Source of the DNA: Chlorobaculum sp. MV4-Y | Lineage (GTDB): Bacteria > Bacteroidota > Chlorobiia > Chlorobiales > Chlorobiaceae | Direction: 5' to 3' | DNA length: 64,000 nucleotides | Assembly: GCF_025244685.1 (NCBI RefSeq) | Contig: NZ_CP104202.1 | Location: 1,616,359-1,680,358, forward strand | Shown here: positions 17,122 to 25,868 of the stretch, one piece after another | Layout of the letters: each line of letters starts with the position of its first letter | Position numbering within the stretch: the first letter of the stretch is position 1 | Program-made: the position numbers and the translations under genes | The notes under the pieces: generated by a model | Told to the model about the DNA's origin: nothing | The model's input: the letters and a program-made list of their open reading frames with translations, nothing else | Databases searched by the model: none

Positions 17122-17952
17122 CTGCGTATCTGTTCTGATTCACGATCCCGGCTCTTCAGGAACGGCGGATAAAACGCAAAACCCGCCATTCCGACAGCAG
17201 CCGGGATCAATGTGATAGGCCATTTAGTGCAATACCAGAACGATATTCATTGGCGCATTCGACCTTTCAGCAGATTTGGAAAGGTGATGATACCGGCGTG
17301 CAGAAAAGCTTTTTACAGCCGCTATACCCTATCGGGCATTCGCTCACTCCATTTCACCACAGGTAAACCGCAGCACGCGGCTCACGGCTGACCTCAAAAT
17401 TCCCGGCATACGGGCAACATCGGCGCGGGACAGGCCAGGTTTGTCAGGACGGTAGCGAGTTCTTGCCGGACGATAATCCGTATCGCCGCCATCAGGCGGT
17501 CATCAGGCGATACTGCGCGTGTCTTGTCTGAGAATAGTCCATCGTGCTGCATCAAAGGTTATCAAACAACATCGATGGAAATCTCGCACAAACAAGTAAC
17601 CCCGTTCAACCACCATGGGGGTTAAACGGGGTGTGATTTTTTTGACATACGCTAAGCATGCAATGAAATAGAAAAAGTGCCTCCGGAAAGCCGCTTCAGC
17701 TGCGGCGTTCTGGCGCAAAAACCGGAGGATCGCCAATTTTCAGTAATATCAAGGAGCATGAGGTCGAATTTAAGTATTGTTAAGGTCTGTATCTATAATA
17801 AAAAGCGTTGGTTATAGGGTAACCGGAGAATCTTTTACTGGCATTTTCCCCCTATCTCTCTACGCTGTAATAGCAAAAGCTGTTTTTTGCTCTCTTTCCC
17901 ATGGGCTGAAAATTATCCTCCGGTTTACCACTCCGTACGGTACGGTTCATAC
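17122..17952. other. Gene-poor region of about 830 bases
   Basis: No credible gene is visible. The right end next to 17953 may contain the lost C-terminal part of the TonB receptor in other frames; a short minus-strand stretch reading EVLEGTRLEYEP just outside the frame resembles the conserved barrel segment NVxxARxxGLExE. The middle holds a GCCGCC/GGCGGT small hairpin and a terminator-like hairpin listed separately. Confidence 0.55.
17599..17643 (+). terminator. Terminator-like hairpin in gene-poor region
   Basis: ACCCCGTTCAACC pairs with GGTTAAACGGGGT (one mismatch), followed by GTGA and a run of seven T. It lies about 480 bases past the PEP-CTERM gene, so it may belong to that transcript or to a lost gene. 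Confidence 0.5.
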
Positions 17953-19590
17953 TCAAGCCGCGTACCTTCGAGCACCTCTTTTATTTTCTGCGCCTGCATC
18001 GTCATCGACCAGCACCAGAGAAATCATGTTCCTGACCTCGTTGCGGAACGCAGTCACGCCCGCGTTGAAATTTTCCCATGAAAAGTCGGCGCCAGCCTCC
18101 CATGTCTTCGAGGTTTCAGCTTCAAGATCGGGATTTGACAGAACGATACTTTTTTTGGTCGTCAGCGAGCCGGTGTAGAGTTCGTAGATCGAAGGCGCAC
18201 GGAAGCCCTCGCCGTATGAGGCCCGCAGTTTGAGATGCGAATCGACCGGCAAAAGCACCGCAACCTTGGGGCTGTACTCCGAACCGAAATCGGAATGGTC
18301 GTCGTACCGCACGCCGACGATGATCGTCAGCGGCTTCAAACCGGTGAACTCGTCCTGGAGGTAGAGACCGAGGTTGTTCACGTCGTGCTCGATGGAGCTG
18401 GTATCGGTGGTGACGGAGGTGGTTGGGCCACTGTTGACCGCCCCGGTTTTGGTGACCACCTTTGTCGTAACGGTGCTGCTTGAATCCTCGGGCTTCTCTA
18501 CGCAGTACTCGACACCTGCTGTCAGGCGATGATGATCGGCGAACCTGCCCGTCCAGCGGGCATCGAACTGGTCGTAATCCTGCGACACCTTCGTGCGGCT
18601 GGCCGTCGTCGTAGTGCCGGATGCTGTTGCGCTGGTGACGGTCGGCACGCCGTCGTGATTGTCCGTGTCTGATCGCCAGTCATAGGTGCTGCGGGCAACC
18701 TTCAACGAAAGGTTCGACTCCTCGCCTGTTTTTATCTCCACCCCGGCATGAACAAGCAGCCGGTCGCTGTCCACCCACCGGTCGAAATCGCCAGTTGTCT
18801 GCGTGCGGATGCCATCGAGCGAGTTGTCGGAATAAACCATCCCACCGGTCAGCTTCACTTCTGGTGTCAGGTTGTAAGTCAGCGCGACCGATCCGGAGGC
18901 GATACGGCGATCGTCGCCATCGGTCATCAGGTCGGATTTGTCCCGGTCATACCGGTCACGATCGTAATAGGTACCAGCCACAGCAAAGTCGAGCTTTCCC
19001 GCCGATCCGGTCAGCCATCTATCGGTCTCGACCGTGCCGCCTCTCCGAAGCGGCTCTCGCCCCCGGAAACCGACAACCCGCCGTGCAACTCTTTGGTCGG
19101 CTTGCGCGTGATAACGTTGATGACACCGCCGACCGCATCGCTGCCGTAGAGGGCCGAGCCGGAACCCCTGACGATTTCGATGCGCTCGATCATGCCCGCC
19201 GGAATTTCAAGCAGATCGGAGTAGCCCTGAAACCCGGACTGCAACCGGTAGCCATCGATGAGCACCAGCGTCAGGCTGCTACCAAGGCCGCGTAATTTTG
19301 CCACGCCAAGCCGTCCGTCCGTTCACCGGTTCGAGAGCATTGACATCCTCCACCTCCGCAAGCACATCGGCAAGATTCAGGGAGCCGCTCTCTTCAATTT
19401 CCTGCTGGGTGACGACCTCGACGGCCATTGGCAGTTTGGAGACAGGGTTTTCGGTTCGGGTTGCGGTGATGACAATTTCGTCAGCCGTCCAGCCTGAAAC
19501 GGTACCAGCGGCCCAAGCTTGCGAGCTTGCGGAGCCAATGATAACCGCCGCGATCAGTATCCGGCAGGATCGGGAATTCAGTACGTCCAT
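17953..19590 (-). pseudogene. TonB-dependent outer membrane receptor, frameshifted and truncated
   Basis: Three reading frames together spell one receptor of the BtuB/CirA type. The first (from ATG 19590) gives a signal peptide, the TonB-box region EIVITATRTE and the start of the plug. The second (19304-19011) continues the plug with [17 protein letters not shown] and [21 protein letters not shown]. The third (18981-17953) gives barrel strands and GEGFRAPSIYELY. The first break is in a triple CCGT repeat (19311-19322): removing one unit restores [14 protein letters not shown]. The second is a missing C near 19041, where restoring one base gives [16 protein letters not shown]. The barrel then stops before its usual C-terminus. 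Uptake of a metal complex is the expected original role. Confidence 0.85.
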
Positions 19591-19675
19591 GAACGATATG
19601 TTTTTACAGTTATAACGATGAATAAAAAATGAGCCTGATCGGCATTCACGACAAACCATCGGTACACACGAGGGA

Positions 19676-20746
19676 TCACCCCGCATCTTCGATCAGCTCG
19701 CCGCTGCGGAGCCTTGTGCGAAGCGCGAGAAGGCGGTTGTCGAGGGCTTCGAGCTTTTCGAGGTTCTCTTTTTCCTTCGGCGTCGTCGTAATCACCTTGA
19801 GGATGCCGCCATTTCTGATGACCAGACGGCGTTCGGCCATCAGCGCCAGAATCGGGTCGTGGGTGGCCATGAGCACGATCTTCTCTTTTCTGACCAGAAG
19901 CGAGAGAGCCTTCTTTCTATCGATGCCTGCGTTCTCGATCTCGTCGATCAAGACGACGGGCGACGAGCTGAGAAATGCCGTATCGGCGATCATTAGCGCT
20001 CGCGACTGGCCGCCGGAGAGCGAGGTGACGGGCGTCGTGGCGGTAAAGGGTTCGCCTGCCAGCAGGTTGGCCTGCGTGACGATTTCGCGCACCACCTCAT
20101 CGACCTTCTCCACCATGCGGCTTTCGGCGTGCATCGCCACAAATTCGGCGACGGTGGTATCCATGACGAAGTTCATGTTTTGCGAGAGCTGCGCCACCAG
20201 CTTGTATTCGAGCGAAAAGCGCAACTCCGTATCGGGCTTTTCGCCGTTGACGTGCATGATTTTGGCTCGCGGATTGGCGCGGCGTACCTGAAAAGCGAAC
20301 ACCTCGCGCTCGGCCTGCGAGACGATGTCGCCTTTTGTGATGACCACGATGTCGGCGTACTTGAGCATCGGGCCGATCTTCTTCGGCGTGGTCGCACCCA
20401 TGAGGTTGTCGATAACGCAGACGGCGAGCACCCCCTTGATGTGCGGGGCACAGCGGTTGCAGAGACCCGCGCTTTCGGAGAGCAGGAAGTCGAAGTCTTC
20501 GCGAATGCCCCAGTCGAGGCACTCCTCGATGTTGCTCACGAAGTAGTGATCGGGGCAGAGATTACCCGACAGCCCGGTCTGGACAGGTACACCAATGGCG
20601 CGAAACACCTCATCGTCATTGGTGGTGAGACAGTCATACTTGAGCGCCCCGACCTTGAGGCCGGAAGCCATCATGGCGCGAATGACTCCGGCAAGCACGG
20701 CGGTCTTGCCCGAAGACGGAGGGCCGGATATGGTTACGAGTTTCAT
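19676..20746 (-). CDS. Hybrid P-loop protein: HypB/UreG-like GTPase half plus ABC ATPase half
   Basis: The 356-residue protein starts with a Walker A motif GPPSSGKT (residues 8-15). The N-terminal half then follows a HypB/UreG/G3E-like plan, with LLSESAGLCNRC (CXXC at 96-99), GVLAVCVIDNL and VVITKGD (136-140) as a variant of the NKXD base-recognition motif. The C-terminal half has an ABC signature LSGGQ (243-247), Walker B VVLIDE (264-269) and H-loop ATHDP (294-298), but no second Walker A. One P-loop therefore appears to serve an ABC-type active site carrying a metallochaperone-like insert. It lies downstream of a signal-less binding-protein homologue. Function unknown; metal or metal-complex handling is inferred. 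Confidence 0.75.
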   Translation of the reverse strand: MKLVTISGPPSSGKTAVLAGVIRAMMASGLKVGALKYDCLTTNDDEVFRAIGVPVQTGLSGNLCPDHYFVSNIEECLDWGIREDFDFLLSESAGLCNRCAPHIKGVLAVCVIDNLMGATTPKKIGPMLKYADIVVITKGDIVSQAEREVFAFQVRRANPRAKIMHVNGEKPDTELRFSLEYKLVAQLSQNMNFVMDTTVAEFVAMHAESRMVEKVDEVVREIVTQANLLAGEPFTATTPVTSLSGGQSRALMIADTAFLSSSPVVLIDEIENAGIDRKKALSLLVRKEKIVLMATHDPILALMAERRLVIRNGGILKVITTTPKEKENLEKLEALDNRLLALRTRLRSGELIEDAG

Positions 20747-20782
20747 AGAGTATTGATTTTTTTACTACAGGTCGTCCGCTCT

Positions 20783-20905
20783 TGTCATTCTGAGCGAAGC
20801 GAAGAATCCAGAAAGCCTCGTAAGACACTGTGAATCAGTCAGTTATCACCTGATCCTCGAAGAAACTGGATTCTTCACTTCGCGTTGCTTCGTTCAGAAT
20901 GACAG
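20783..20905. repeat. Palindromic repeat element, copy 2
   Basis: It has the same ends as the copy at 9441-9563 (TGTCATTCTGAGCG and a matching AGAATGACAG), with inner GAAGAATCCAG and CTGGATTCTTC blocks and an unrelated centre. It fills most of the 197-base gap between two genes of the uptake locus. Confidence 0.75.
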
Positions 20906-20943
20906 AGTTCTTTCACGGCTTTCTTTACGAGTTATGCCAACAG

Positions 20944-22017
20944 TCATGTCTGGAACACATCCTCCCGCAGCCCCTTTTTCAGCTCGACGTCGAGCGAGGC
21001 GGTCACGGTTTCGTAGTCGTTTTGCAGCAGGAACTCCCATGAGGGGAAGCTGAAGGGCTGCGTCCATTCGAACTCGTCGGCGAGGCGGAAGTCGCCAAGG
21101 CGCAGCGCCTGCCGGATGACGTTGCTGTGCATGAAGTTGACGAGCGGCTGACACTCCTCCTTCCGCAAGCGCTTCACGTACATGAGCATCGGGGCGAGCA
21201 CCGGGCCGTCCTCGAATTCGAGAATCGCCGCCCGCTTTTTCGACGGCATCTGCACCGTGGCGGCGTTGGGCAGGAGGTTGAAAAGCGTGCGGCGCGGTTC
21301 CGCCGAATCGAGGCGCTTGAGGATTTCGGCGAAGTGCCAGATGTTGCGGATGTTGCCCGCGAAGTCGGTCACGGCGCTGCTACCGAGCTGCTCTTTGAGC
21401 AGCAGCAAAAGCGCGGCGATGCTCGCCTTGCCGTTGTAGCCGTGCACCGTGATGAGATCCTTGTAGAGCGGATCGACCAGATCCGTCCAGCGCCTCGGGT
21501 AGGGCACGATGGTTTCGAGCGACAGGTCGCACACCACGCTCCAGAAGCCGGTGCTGAACAGGCCGATGTTGTGCTCCGTCACCAGCTTGCGGTACGACTC
21601 CGGCATTCGCGCGAGCGCCGCCTGGCTCGTCACGCCCTCGTAAATGCCGCTCTCGATGAAGCGCTCGCGGAACCCCTTCGCCATCACCGTGTGCAGGCCG
21701 GAAGCCACGAGCACTTCGGGCAGTTCATCCTCGGTCATCGCCGCCTTGAGTTCGCCCTCAATCCCCTTGGTGTCGCCGTCGAGCAGCATCGGCGAGTAGA
21801 TCGGCGTTTCGTGCGAGGCGTTGAAGAGCGCCGCGAATTCACCGATGGCCATCTTGCAGGCCACCTTGAGCGGGCAGGGCATGTTCATGTAGAAGTTGAT
21901 CGCTCCCTTTTTGATGAGCGGCACGCCGTTGCCCGTGGTTCGGCGATGCAGCGGTGGCGGACTGCACACCGCGAGGACGTTGCCGTCCCGATCCATTTTA
22001 TCGACTGGTTTCATCAT
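20944..22017 (-). CDS. ABC substrate-binding-like protein without signal peptide
   Basis: This protein has about 357 residues. The fold appears to be periplasmic-binding-protein type 2 (iron/polyamine-binder like): VLVASGLHTVMAKGFRERF, then DLSLETIVPYPRRWTDLVDPLYKDLITVHGYNGKAS and VLAPMLMYVKR. The start MMKPVDKMDRDGNV is hydrophilic, with no signal peptide or lipobox, so the protein should stay in the cytoplasm. Two CP/C sites (VCSPPP and MPCPLKVAC) near the N-terminus could bind metal. Its start overlaps the end of the lipoprotein binder gene by 20 bases, and the P-loop hybrid gene follows. I do not know its role; a cytoplasmic acceptor of an imported complex is a guess. Confidence 0.65.
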   Translation of the reverse strand: MMKPVDKMDRDGNVLAVCSPPPLHRRTTGNGVPLIKKGAINFYMNMPCPLKVACKMAIGEFAALFNASHETPIYSPMLLDGDTKGIEGELKAAMTEDELPEVLVASGLHTVMAKGFRERFIESGIYEGVTSQAALARMPESYRKLVTEHNIGLFSTGFWSVVCDLSLETIVPYPRRWTDLVDPLYKDLITVHGYNGKASIAALLLLLKEQLGSSAVTDFAGNIRNIWHFAEILKRLDSAEPRRTLFNLLPNAATVQMPSKKRAAILEFEDGPVLAPMLMYVKRLRKEECQPLVNFMHSNVIRQALRLGDFRLADEFEWTQPFSFPSWEFLLQNDYETVTASLDVELKKGLREDVFQT

Positions 22018-23119
22018 GTCCCGGTTTTGATTTTGCGCTCTGTACCGGCGCGACATCCGTGGAGGCAAAAGGATGCAGCACCTCGCGCAGCTCGGCATCA
22101 GTCAGGTCGCGGTGAAAGAAAATGGTGAAGTACTCCCGCACGGCGGCTTCGAGATCGATGCGATACACGTCGGGATAGAGCAGCTCGGCCAGCCAGAGCG
22201 TACCGAGAATCCGGTTCGTACCCGGCGGGCGGTCGAACCAGCCGAAGGGCAGGAACGGAATCTGGTGGATTCGCCCCTCGCGGACGGCGGGAACCCGCTG
22301 CCAGAGCGGATCGGCGGCGATGGCGCGATACGTGTTCATCGACGGCCCCATGCCCGTCCAGACGATCACCTCGTCGGGATTCCATTGCAGCACCTGCTCC
22401 ATCGACACGGCGCTCATCCCCTTGCCGGACAAAAGGTTGACCTGCGCCACGTTGGTCGCGCCGACGAGGTCGATGATCTGGCTGTGAAACGAACCACTCG
22501 GATCGGTATTCAGGCCGCGATTGCCCTCGGCGTAATAGACCCGCTTCCGCTGGCTCGCGGAAATCCGGGCCGCCTTTGCGAACACCGGCAGCAGCCACTT
22601 TTCGATGTATGCGGTCATCTTCGCCGCCTGCTCCTGCCTGCCCAGCAGCTCGCCCATCGCCGCGAACGCTTCAGGATAGCGCTTCATCTCCATATCGACC
22701 ATGAAGACCGGAACGCCGGTTCGCTGACTCAGCCGGTCGGCCTGGTCGATGCTTTGCGGAGTGATCGAGAAGTAGGAGACGATGACGTCGGGATGCAGGC
22801 GCACGATCTCTTCGGACGAGCCGTCGGAGAAAGGCAGCTTGAGGTAGGCGGGACTCATGAAGCGCTCCGCGCCGTCGGTCATCCAGAGCGAGCGGTTCAC
22901 CATCAGATCGGGCGCGATGGCGTAGAGCGTCACGCTGCCGGGGCGCGTCGCGGAGGCCCGTTCGATGGTGACGGGAACCGTCATGCGCCGCCCGGCCATA
23001 TCGACCACCTCGCGCGTCGCCTCGCCGGGCCGCTTGCCGCCGGAGGGCTGGCACGCGGCAAGCAGCAGCAGGAGGAGCGGCAGAAGCCAGCGGAAGGTGC
23101 GCGGCGATACGACTCTCAT
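21998..23119 (-). CDS. Iron-complex/cobalamin-type substrate-binding lipoprotein (BtuF/FepB family)
   Basis: This 373-residue protein has a lipoprotein signal peptide (RWLLPLLLLLLAAC, lipobox LAAC). The cluster-A-type features of type III binders are present: REVVDMAGRRMTVPVTIERA, VRLHPDVIVSYF, TGVPVFMVDMEM, and WNPDEVIVWTGMG late in the protein. It should hand a siderophore, heme or corrinoid to a FecCD permease. The start overlaps the methyltransferase stop by four bases. The cognate permease/ATPase genes at 24022-25194 are destroyed, so this binder may be orphaned. Confidence 0.85.
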   Translation of the reverse strand: MRVVSPRTFRWLLPLLLLLLAACQPSGGKRPGEATREVVDMAGRRMTVPVTIERASATRPGSVTLYAIAPDLMVNRSLWMTDGAERFMSPAYLKLPFSDGSSEEIVRLHPDVIVSYFSITPQSIDQADRLSQRTGVPVFMVDMEMKRYPEAFAAMGELLGRQEQAAKMTAYIEKWLLPVFAKAARISASQRKRVYYAEGNRGLNTDPSGSFHSQIIDLVGATNVAQVNLLSGKGMSAVSMEQVLQWNPDEVIVWTGMGPSMNTYRAIAADPLWQRVPAVREGRIHQIPFLPFGWFDRPPGTNRILGTLWLAELLYPDVYRIDLEAAVREYFTIFFHRDLTDAELREVLHPFASTDVAPVQSAKSKPGHDETSR

Positions 23120-23751
23120 GCCTCCGCCTCCGCAGGTTTGCGGAAAATAATCCACGTTCCGGCCTCTTGATGCTCCACGACGCCATCGATGCCGAGCCGC
23201 TGGAGCATGGCGCGGAAGTGCTCCGGCGGATTCTGCGTCATGCGCTCCTTGCGCTTGCGGTTCCACTCGGGATCGTCGGCTTTGGCCGCCTCGATTTCGC
23301 GGAGCAGCTCCGCCGTGCCGAAGCCGCCGCCCATCCACGCCCAGCCGCCGGGCCGCAGCACGCGATACGCCTCGGCCAGCCCTCGCGCCTGATCCTCCCA
23401 GAAAAAGATCGAACCCCGGCTCACCACCAGATCGACCGAACCGTTCTCGAACGGCAGCGCCTCGGCCACCCCCACCACGGCATCGACGCGATCCGCGACG
23501 CCCGCTTCGGCGCTGTTCTCGCGGGCCAGCTCGACGCACTCCGGCATGAGATCGACCACCGTCACCTTGAGCGCGGTGATCTTTGCGATGCAGACAGCCA
23601 GCATCCCCGGCCCGCCGCCGAGATCGACGCAGCGCCCGGAACTCACGCCCGTCCGCTCGACGATCTGCGCGGCGATGACCGGATAGATTTTGCGGAAATG
23701 CCCCTTCATGATCTTCTCGTTGAACTCCACCGCATTCATCGTGTAACTCAT
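23116..23751 (-). CDS. Class I SAM methyltransferase of the uptake locus
   Basis: This 211-residue methyltransferase has motif I CVDLGGGPGMLAV (residues 41-53), the acidic VTVVDLMPE at strand two, and SRGSIFFWED followed by YRVLRPGGWAWMGGGFG. It belongs to a type found beside FecCD-type transporters in anaerobes, as far as I recall. A substrate is not evident. Tetrapyrrole or metallophore modification would fit the SUMT fragment and transporter genes nearby. It is translationally coupled to the binding lipoprotein gene. Confidence 0.78.
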   Translation of the reverse strand: MSYTMNAVEFNEKIMKGHFRKIYPVIAAQIVERTGVSSGRCVDLGGGPGMLAVCIAKITALKVTVVDLMPECVELARENSAEAGVADRVDAVVGVAEALPFENGSVDLVVSRGSIFFWEDQARGLAEAYRVLRPGGWAWMGGGFGTAELLREIEAAKADDPEWNRKRKERMTQNPPEHFRAMLQRLGIDGVVEHQEAGTWIIFRKPAEAEA

Positions 23752-23810
23752 TTTTTATAGCGTTTTGTTTATAGCTCTGACAACAACGACTCGCGAAGGT
23801 TGTTGAGCAA

Positions 23811-24012
23811 GATTTTGGGCTGAAGCCCATGATTTTTTTATGCCTTGAACCCCGGCCTGAAGGCCGGGGCAATTTTGGAGAACTAACTTTTCCAAAGTCA
23901 TCCACCTTCTCCTGTTTTTTTGCTCTGCCCTTTCAAACTCTTAACAATTGCCCCGGACTTCAGTCCGGGGTATGCAGATAAGTCAAAATATTTAAAGGCT
24001 TTAGCCCAATCT
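23811..24012. repeat. Pair of inverted REP-like palindromes
   Basis: Left unit (23811-23875): a small GGGCTGAAGCCC palindrome followed by CCCCGGCCTGAAGGCCGGGG. Right unit (23944-24012): CCCCGGACTTCAGTCCGGGG followed by GGCTTTAGCCC, the same order inverted. The two units face each other, like a BIME doublet. The spacer holds no gene. The right unit ends about 10 bases from the broken transporter gene. Confidence 0.75.
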
Positions 24013-24021
24013 CCCTCCCCC

Positions 24022-25194
24022 CTACTCCACCACCGGGGCGCAGACCCTTCGGCTGGCGTGACCGTTTTGCGGGGTGTCGAACACCTGCACCTCGACGCCG
24101 TAGAGGCTTCGGAGCGTCTCCGGGGTAAGCGTCGATTCGGGCGGGCCGTTGTGACTCAGCTTGCCGCCGGAGAGCACCGCCACGCGCGAGGCCGACATGA
24201 AGGCGTGGTCGGGGTGGTGCGTCGCCATCAGAATGCCGATGTCGCGCCCGGCCAGCTCCCTGACTTTGCGGAGCACCCGAACCTGATTGCCGTAGTCGAG
24301 GTTCGAGGCCGGTTCGTCGAGAATCATGAACCGCGCCTCCTGCGCCAGCGCCCGCGCCAGAATCACCATCTGCCGCTCGCCGCCGCTCAGCTCGTTGAAC
24401 GCGCGTCCGGCGAGATGAGCGATTTCGAGCAGGTCGAGGCACTCCGCCGCTATCCGGCGATCCCGGCTGCCCGGCGAGGCGAAGAGGCGGAGGTGGGCGC
24501 TCCTGCCGAAGAGCACCACATCGCTTACCGAGTAGGCGAACGAGAGCACGTTCAGCCGCCAGCTCACGAGCAGCAGCGGAATCGCGCCAGCGAGCACCAT
24601 CGCCACCGCCGTGCCGAGTTCGCCCGTGCGAATGTCGGCGAAGCTGCCCATGAGCCAGTAGGTGATGGCGGGCAGCTTGTCGAGCGGGTCGGCGATGTAT
24701 TTGAGCAGCGAGAGCAGCGCCCCGAAGAGCGAGGAGATGACGATGCCCGAGAGCACGAGCACAAGCACCGAATCGTTGCTGCGCCCGATGGCGCGGCTGA
24801 TCAGCACGGCGCAGAGCACGGCGGTGATGCCCTCCGCCAGCGACAGCGCCTGCACGGCGGCCACCGGCAGCGAGAAGAGAATCCCGAGCGCCGCGCCGAA
24901 GCCGGAGCCGGAGGAGACGCCGAGAATGTCGGGACTCACCATCGGATTGCGGAACAATCCCTGATACGCCGCGCCCGCCAGCGACAACGCCCCGCCCGCC
25001 GCGATAGCCGCGACGAGCCTCGGCAGGCGGATGCCAAGCAGCACCACCGGCAGGTTGGCGTCGGCGCTCTGGCCCGTCACGAGCCACGAGAGGATCGCGG
25101 GCGGCGAGACGGGATAGCGCCCCACGCCGAGCGACAGCAGGCTCACGCCGCCGAGCGCGACGAGGCAGACGAGCAGCAGCGACACTCCTTTCAT
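24022..25194 (-). pseudogene. FecCD permease fused to ABC ATPase by internal deletion
   Basis: The 390-codon frame joins two normally separate proteins. Residues 1 to about 218 are the N-terminal two thirds of a BtuC/FecD permease (GIRLPRLVAAIAAGGALSLAGAAYQGLFRNPMVSPDILGVSSG). From about 219 the frame is the ATPase from FAYSVSDVVLFGR onward, with LSGGE (269-273), Walker B MILDEP (290-295) and H-loop ATHHPDH. The last permease helices and the ATPase Walker A and Q-loop are missing, so neither activity can survive. The simplest reading is an in-frame deletion of roughly 0.6 kb. The junction lies near 24540. Confidence 0.85.
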
Positions 25195-25207
25195 GCGCTC
25201 CGCCAGC

Positions 25208-25812
25208 TCAGAATGCGTAGTTCATCGACACGACATACGAGCCGGAGAGCGGCATGAAGTCACAACTCAGCACGGAAAGCCCGGCCTGCACGTACCACTT
25301 GCCCTGATTCGAGCCGATGTTGACGCTTCCAAATCCGGCGTCGATCTCGTCGTTGCCCATCGATCCGCCAGCCGTGACGTTGCCTTCGAGCTTTTTTTCC
25401 GGCTTGCGGCTGACCATGTTGATCGCCCCGCCAAGCGTGTTCGGGCCGTACAGCACCGAGGTAAAGCCTTTGGAAACGCTGACTTCCGACAGGTTCGCCG
25501 TCAGAAAGCGGTTCGGATCGACATAGCCGTCATACGGAACGTAGAGCGGAACGCCGTCGAGGTAGAGCGGAACCTGGCGCATGTCGAAGCCGCGCACGTA
25601 GATCATCCCCTCGTTGCGCCCGCCGACGTTGCTGATAGTGACGCCCGGCAGAAGATTGGCGGCTTCGGAGAGATTCTGCTTGTCGAGCCGCTCCATTTCG
25701 ACGGCGGAAACCGTTTCAGCGGAGTCGGCGCTCTTGCCCGTGACGACGATTCGGCGGCCATCGCCGGCCTGACCGAGGCCAGCAGCAACACCAACAGAAC
25801 TGCTTTTTTCAT
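25208..25812 (-). pseudogene. TonB-dependent receptor remnant: plug plus last barrel strand
   Basis: A signal peptide (MKKAVLLVLLLASV) begins at 25812 in one frame. After a one-base shift near 25765 the next frame reads RRIVVTGKSADSAETVSAVEMERLD and a plug domain (VRGFDMRQVPLYLDGVPLYVPYDG, VLYGPNTLGGAINMVSRKPEKK). After VQAGLSVL the sequence jumps to SGSYVVSMNYAF, a terminal barrel strand with the usual final Phe. More than 400 residues of barrel are absent. It sits 13 bases upstream of the deleted permease/ATPase gene. Confidence 0.85.
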
Positions 25813-25868
25813 TAATCTGGTTGATTTCGTTATAACTTTTACTACATAATGTCGTGCAAAAAAAGAGC

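Noticed and set aside
17503-17736. 77-codon minus-strand frame in the gene-poor region
   Set aside because: No ribosome site, no recognisable motif, and it is crossed by a terminator-like hairpin.
21998-23905. 635-codon minus-strand frame
   Set aside because: Only the part from 23119 onward (the binding lipoprotein) is real; the upstream part runs through the methyltransferase gene in another frame and is Arg/Gly-rich noise.
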